Of a DNA stretch of 9,790 bases, positions 6,471 through 9,790 are shown piece after piece. Origin of the DNA: a bacterium. Its GTDB lineage: Bacteria > Bdellovibrionota_C > UBA2361 > OMII01. The stretch spans positions 1-9,790 of the forward strand of contig JAFMIS010000071.1 in NCBI GenBank assembly GCA_017853915.1. Reading direction: 5' to 3'. The first letter of the stretch is position 1, and each line of letters starts with the position of its first letter. The notes under the pieces were generated by a model, which was not told where the DNA came from, searched no databases, and was given only the letters and a program-made list of their open reading frames with translations. The position numbers and the translations under genes are program-made.

Positions 6471-7721
6471 GTGTCAAAGAGATTCAAGAGGTTCCTCATG
6501 AGGGCGCTCATAGTAGCACTGCTCTGTGCGGGGTGTAGGACTCATGACGCGGCGGAGCACGAACACACTCACGACATAAAACACTCGGATGACGCGCGGG
6601 GACCGCACGGTGGACGGCTCTTTGGGGAAGCGTCCCTGCTGCTTGAGGTCGGGATAGTCGACATCGGTGAGTCAGCTCGTCTTCGAGTATACCCGTCCAG
6701 CGAGGGTAAGGCGATTCCACCGGGGGATGTGTCTGTATCAATCAAGCTGAGCAGACTTGGAGGGCGTGATGATACCTTCACGTGTGAGCCGGCCGAGGGT
6801 TACCTGGTGAGCCCGCATGATATTGCGGAGCCGCACTCCTTCGATGTCTCGATCGAGGCACAGTATCGTGGAGCTACCTATCGCTGGAGCTACTCCTCGT
6901 ATGAGGGGCGAACTGAGATCCCTGAGCGCGAAGCCGCAGCGAGTGGCATATCGGTGGAGAAAGCGGGGCCGCAGATAATAAAAAATTCGATTCGTATCCG
7001 TGGGCGGATTGTTCCTAGCGAACACAGGATCGCCCACGTCATCCCGCGTTTTGCGGGGGTAGTTCGCGAGGGCCGCAAGCATATCGGTGATTCGGTCACG
7101 AAGGGCGAGGTTATGGCTGTGGTTGAGAGCAATCAGAGCCTTCAGCCGTTTGAGCTTCGGGCGCAGATCTCCGGCACGGTTGTACAGGGGCATCTCATCG
7201 TAGGCGAATACGTGGCGGAAAATCAGTGGGTGTATGTGATCGCGGATCTGAGTGAGGTTTGGGCTGATTTTTATCTCCCACTCACTGATCGCGACTCGGT
7301 GCATGTGGGGCAGATCGTTGAGGTGATGTCGCCCCATTCTCAGCATGGGGTTTCAGGGCCGGTTATGTATATCGCTCCCTACGCTGATGAGAGGACACAG
7401 GCGCAGCTGGTGCGAGTCTCTCTTGAGAACTCAAAAGGAGCGTTCGTGCCGGGCATGTTTGTTACTGGGGATCTGATAGTTTCGGAAACGTCGGTGCCAA
7501 CCGCTGTGAGAACCGAGGCTCTTCAGGGGCTTCACACGTGGCGCGTGGTTTTTCGCAGGGTAGGGGACATATACGAGGCCCAGCCCGTGACGGTTGGTCG
7601 GTCAAATGAGGAGTGGAGCGAGGTTTCCGCGGGACTAGCGCCGGGAGATGAGTACGTGACTCGCAACTCATTTATCGTAAAGGCGGACATCCTAAAAGCA
7701 GGAGCGTCTCATGATCACTAA
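6471..7721 (+). CDS. czcB: periplasmic adaptor of heavy-metal efflux RND system (CzcB-like, probable lipoprotein)
   Basis: This membrane fusion protein links the inner membrane pump to the outer membrane channel and may hand metal to the pump. It has 416 residues. The GTG start directly follows the czcC stop and has a strong GGAGG at 6461-6465. A basic, hydrophobic leader ends in LLCAGC, so C22 is the probable lipid-attached residue, although a cysteine at -3 is unusual for a lipobox. Histidines 25, 30, 32, 34, 38 and 46 and a C-terminal HDH (414-416) could bind metal. GPHGGRLF (44-51) opens an N-terminal domain seen in CzcB relatives, ending near PHSFDVSIEA. Lipoyl half-motifs lie near 192-218 (RFAGVV) and 228-255 (ISGTVVQG), joined only by ESNQSLQPFEL, so the usual alpha-hairpin is absent. 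Beta-barrel and membrane-proximal domains follow (ADLSEVWADF; AYADERTQ-type segment; PGMFVTG). Confidence 0.9.
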   Translation: MSKRFKRFLMRALIVALLCAGCRTHDAAEHEHTHDIKHSDDARGPHGGRLFGEASLLLEVGIVDIGESARLRVYPSSEGKAIPPGDVSVSIKLSRLGGRDDTFTCEPAEGYLVSPHDIAEPHSFDVSIEAQYRGATYRWSYSSYEGRTEIPEREAAASGISVEKAGPQIIKNSIRIRGRIVPSEHRIAHVIPRFAGVVREGRKHIGDSVTKGEVMAVVESNQSLQPFELRAQISGTVVQGHLIVGEYVAENQWVYVIADLSEVWADFYLPLTDRDSVHVGQIVEVMSPHSQHGVSGPVMYIAPYADERTQAQLVRVSLENSKGAFVPGMFVTGDLIVSETSVPTAVRTEALQGLHTWRVVFRRVGDIYEAQPVTVGRSNEEWSEVSAGLAPGDEYVTRNSFIVKADILKAGASHDH

Positions 7722-7732
7722 TCGGGGCTGCG

Positions 7733-9790
7733 ATGTTTAATTGGATCATTAGGGTATCGATCGCCTACCGAAGGGGCATTATCGGATGTGCGGCTCTGCT
7801 GGCGCTTGTAGGAGCTCTTTCGTACAAAAATTTAATAATTGACGCGGTTCCCGATATCACGAATGTGCAGGTGCAGATAAACACCGAGGTAGCGGGATTC
7901 TCGCCCTACGAGGTAGAGCGGCGTGTAACTGCCCCCCTTGAGTTGTTCCTCGCGGGTTTACCCGCGCTTGATTATACGAGGTCGCTCTCTCGCTATGGGT
8001 TGTCGCAGGTTACGGTGGTTTTTAAGGAGGGCACGGATATTTACTTTGCTCGGCAGATAGTCTCGCAGAGGTTGCAAGAGGCCAAGAGCAGATTGCCCGA
8101 TGGAATCACCCCAGTAATGGGTCCTATCTCAACAGGACTGGGAGAGATCTTCATGTTTAGCGTGGAGAATTCCGAAGCGATGCGTGGGTCGTATTCGCTC
8201 CAGCAGCTGCGCGAGTTACAGGATTGGGTGGTTCGGCCGCAGCTTATGTCGGTACCCGGTGTGGTGGAGGTTAACTCTATCGGCGGTGCTTCAAAACAGA
8301 TCGTGGTTACTCCATATTTGGAGAGAGTTAGGGCATACGCATTGACACTCGATGATATTGCGGGGGCGATAGCTGCTAATAATGCGAATGTTGGGGCTGG
8401 CTTTATAGAGAGAAACGGAGAGCAGTTTCTGCTGCGAGTCCCAGCGCAGATCGGAGATTACCGTGAGCTTGAGCAGCTCGTCGTAGGGGTCCATGAGGGT
8501 ATCCCGATACGATTACCAGATATAGCGCGAGTGGAGGTTGGCGCGGAGCTCCGGACAGGGGCGGCGACGGGTGACAGCACAGAGATAGTGCTGGGAACTG
8601 TCTTTATGTTGATTGGTGAGAACGGGCTGAAGGTTTCGGAGCTTGTCAGTAAGAAACTTGTAGAGATTCAGCGATCTCTTCCTGCCGGCGTGGTGGTGCG
8701 ACCACTTTATAAACGCGCCGATTTAGTTAACGCGACAATTAACACGGTGCGACGGAATCTATTTGAGGGAGCAATCTTGGTGATTGTAATTCTCTTTCTT
8801 GCCCTCGGTGATATGCGGGCGGCGTGTATTACGGCCTTAGTGATTCCGCTCTCCATGCTCATGACTATCTGGGGCATGGTGCAGGGAAAAATTAGCGCTA
8901 ATTTGATGAGTCTGGGCGCGCTTGATTTTGGCCTAATTGTCGACGGCGCCGTGATTTTGGTCGAGAACTGCGTGCGGAGGATACGCAATCGGGTTCGATT
9001 GACGGGGCGGCAATTAACACGAGAGGAGAGGCTCGAGGAGGTCTACCAAGGAGCGTGTGAGGTCCGTCAGGCTACCATGTTCGGTGAGTTGATCATTATG
9101 GTTGTCTATCTCCCAATCCTGACGCTCGGCGGAGTCGAGGGAAAGATGTTCCGTCCGATGGCCATCACTGTACTCATGGCTCTGGTCGCGGCCTTTGTGC
9201 TGTCGCTTACGTTCGTCCCGGCATGCGTTGCGGCATTCGTGAGTCGATCTCCCAGCGATACGCACGAGCTCTGGTTTGATAAACTTCAGGTGCGATATCA
9301 GCGGTTCTTAAGTTTTCTGTTGCTATTTCCGCGGCGCGTTGTGTGCGCGTCGCTCGTGGTGGTTATGCTGGGTGTCATAACGTTCTGCCGCATCGGGTCT
9401 GAGTTTATGCCCGCTCTTGATGAGGGTGATATGACTGTGCATGCTCTGCGCATTCCGGGAACCTCCCTCAGTCAAGCTATCTCGATGCAGATCCAACTTG
9501 AAAAGGCTCTGCAAGCTGCTCCTGAGGTTAACCATGTTTTCGCGAAGATCGGCACTGCTGAGATTGCGACCGATCCGATGCCTCCAAGTGTCGCGGATGT
9601 CTATGTGATTATGAAACCGCGTGCCGAATGGCCTAATCCCGCCAAGCCCAAGGAGCAACTAGTCAGTGAGATTGAGGCGATTACAAGAGCGGTGCCGGGT
9701 AATAATTATGAATACACGCAGCCTATTCAGATGCGTTTCAACGAGCTGCTAGCGGGGGTACGCAGCGATGTGGCGGTCAAGATATTCGGT
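7733..9790 (+). CDS. czcA: heavy-metal efflux RND pump, divalent-cation type (CzcA-like), cut by window edge
   Basis: This is the inner membrane proton/metal antiporter of the system. I translated it by hand: the frame stays open from the ATG at 7733 to the last base, 686 residues, about two thirds of the usual 1,040; the missing C-terminus is due to the window end, not a mutation. GGGG at 7724-7727 is a modest ribosome binding site, 11 bases after the czcB stop. Family landmarks in order are IDAVPDITNVQVQI (about 40-53), SRYGLSQVTV, GPISTGLGEI, VLGTVFMLIGEN, DFGLIVDGAVILVEN at 398-412, VYLPILTLGGVEGKMF and GSEFMPALDEGD. D398, D404 and E411 match the acidic residues needed for proton coupling in CzcA of Cupriavidus metallidurans (D402, D408, E415). 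The DFG...DGA form marks Co/Zn/Cd pumps; Cu/Ag pumps differ there. The precise metal is not settled by sequence. Confidence 0.95.
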   Translation, partial: MFNWIIRVSIAYRRGIIGCAALLALVGALSYKNLIIDAVPDITNVQVQINTEVAGFSPYEVERRVTAPLELFLAGLPALDYTRSLSRYGLSQVTVVFKEGTDIYFARQIVSQRLQEAKSRLPDGITPVMGPISTGLGEIFMFSVENSEAMRGSYSLQQLRELQDWVVRPQLMSVPGVVEVNSIGGASKQIVVTPYLERVRAYALTLDDIAGAIAANNANVGAGFIERNGEQFLLRVPAQIGDYRELEQLVVGVHEGIPIRLPDIARVEVGAELRTGAATGDSTEIVLGTVFMLIGENGLKVSELVSKKLVEIQRSLPAGVVVRPLYKRADLVNATINTVRRNLFEGAILVIVILFLALGDMRAACITALVIPLSMLMTIWGMVQGKISANLMSLGALDFGLIVDGAVILVENCVRRIRNRVRLTGRQLTREERLEEVYQGACEVRQATMFGELIIMVVYLPILTLGGVEGKMFRPMAITVLMALVAAFVLSLTFVPACVAAFVSRSPSDTHELWFDKLQVRYQRFLSFLLLFPRRVVCASLVVVMLGVITFCRIGSEFMPALDEGDMTVHALRIPGTSLSQAISMQIQLEKALQAAPEVNHVFAKIGTAEIATDPMPPSVADVYVIMKPRAEWPNPAKPKEQLVSEIEAITRAVPGNNYEYTQPIQMRFNELLAGVRSDVAVKIFG

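Noticed and set aside
6738..7346. A 202-codon open frame on the minus strand opposite czcB.
   Set aside because: It is the antisense shadow of a conserved gene, lacks recognisable domains and has no sensible start context.
7951..7966. Inverted repeat CGCGGGT-TT-ACCCGCG near the start of czcA.
   Set aside because: It lies in the conserved coding stretch LAGLPAL of the pump, so codon and protein constraint explain it well enough; too far inside the gene for an operator.
7733..9790. Frameshift or pseudogene in the pump gene.
   Set aside because: Hand translation shows one uninterrupted frame with all family motifs in order up to the last base; the gene is only cut by the window edge.

Overview
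The window looks like chromosome of a Gram-negative (diderm) bacterium. The evidence is an AsmA-type envelope protein, a TolC-type outer membrane channel, a lipoprotein adaptor and an RND pump. The general look (moderately high GC, GTG starts, asd next to truA) fits Proteobacteria or a deltaproteobacteria-like lineage, but nothing here fixes the taxon. I see no insertion sequence, phage gene, CRISPR array, tRNA or rRNA.

Left block (1-2311, + strand): a 63-residue protein of unknown function is followed by a 229-base gap that can be folded on paper into a multi-branched RNA. Then come asd (aspartate-semialdehyde dehydrogenase) and, 10 bases later, truA (tRNA pseudouridine synthase I), probably co-transcribed.

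Middle block (2275-4927, - strand): an AsmA-family membrane-anchored envelope protein is followed 16 bases later by a multi-pass membrane protein with an HEFKH zinc-protease motif (M50-like). The two form a probable operon that converges on truA and overlaps its 3' end by 37 bases, with no terminator visible between them.

Right block (5208-9790, + strand): a tripartite heavy-metal efflux operon in the order czcC (outer membrane channel), czcB (periplasmic adaptor), czcA (HME-RND pump, cut by the right edge after 686 codons). The pump carries DFGLIVDGAVILVEN at residues 398-412, the signature of divalent-cation (Co/Zn/Cd) pumps rather than Cu/Ag pumps. The adaptor is a probable lipoprotein with a histidine-rich N-terminus, and it lacks the alpha-helical hairpin expected between its two lipoyl half-motifs. 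The three proteins would move metal ions from the periplasm or cytoplasm to the outside. No metal sensor gene lies in the window. The 280-base region between the divergent asmA-like and czc operons holds a weak promoter candidate, a 12-base palindrome next to the asmA-like start, and a hairpin over the ribosome binding site of czcC.

I found no clearly new multi-gene system. The items most worth a second look are the possible structured RNA before asd, the hairpin-less adaptor, the asmA-like/M50-like gene pair and the hairpin at the czcC start.
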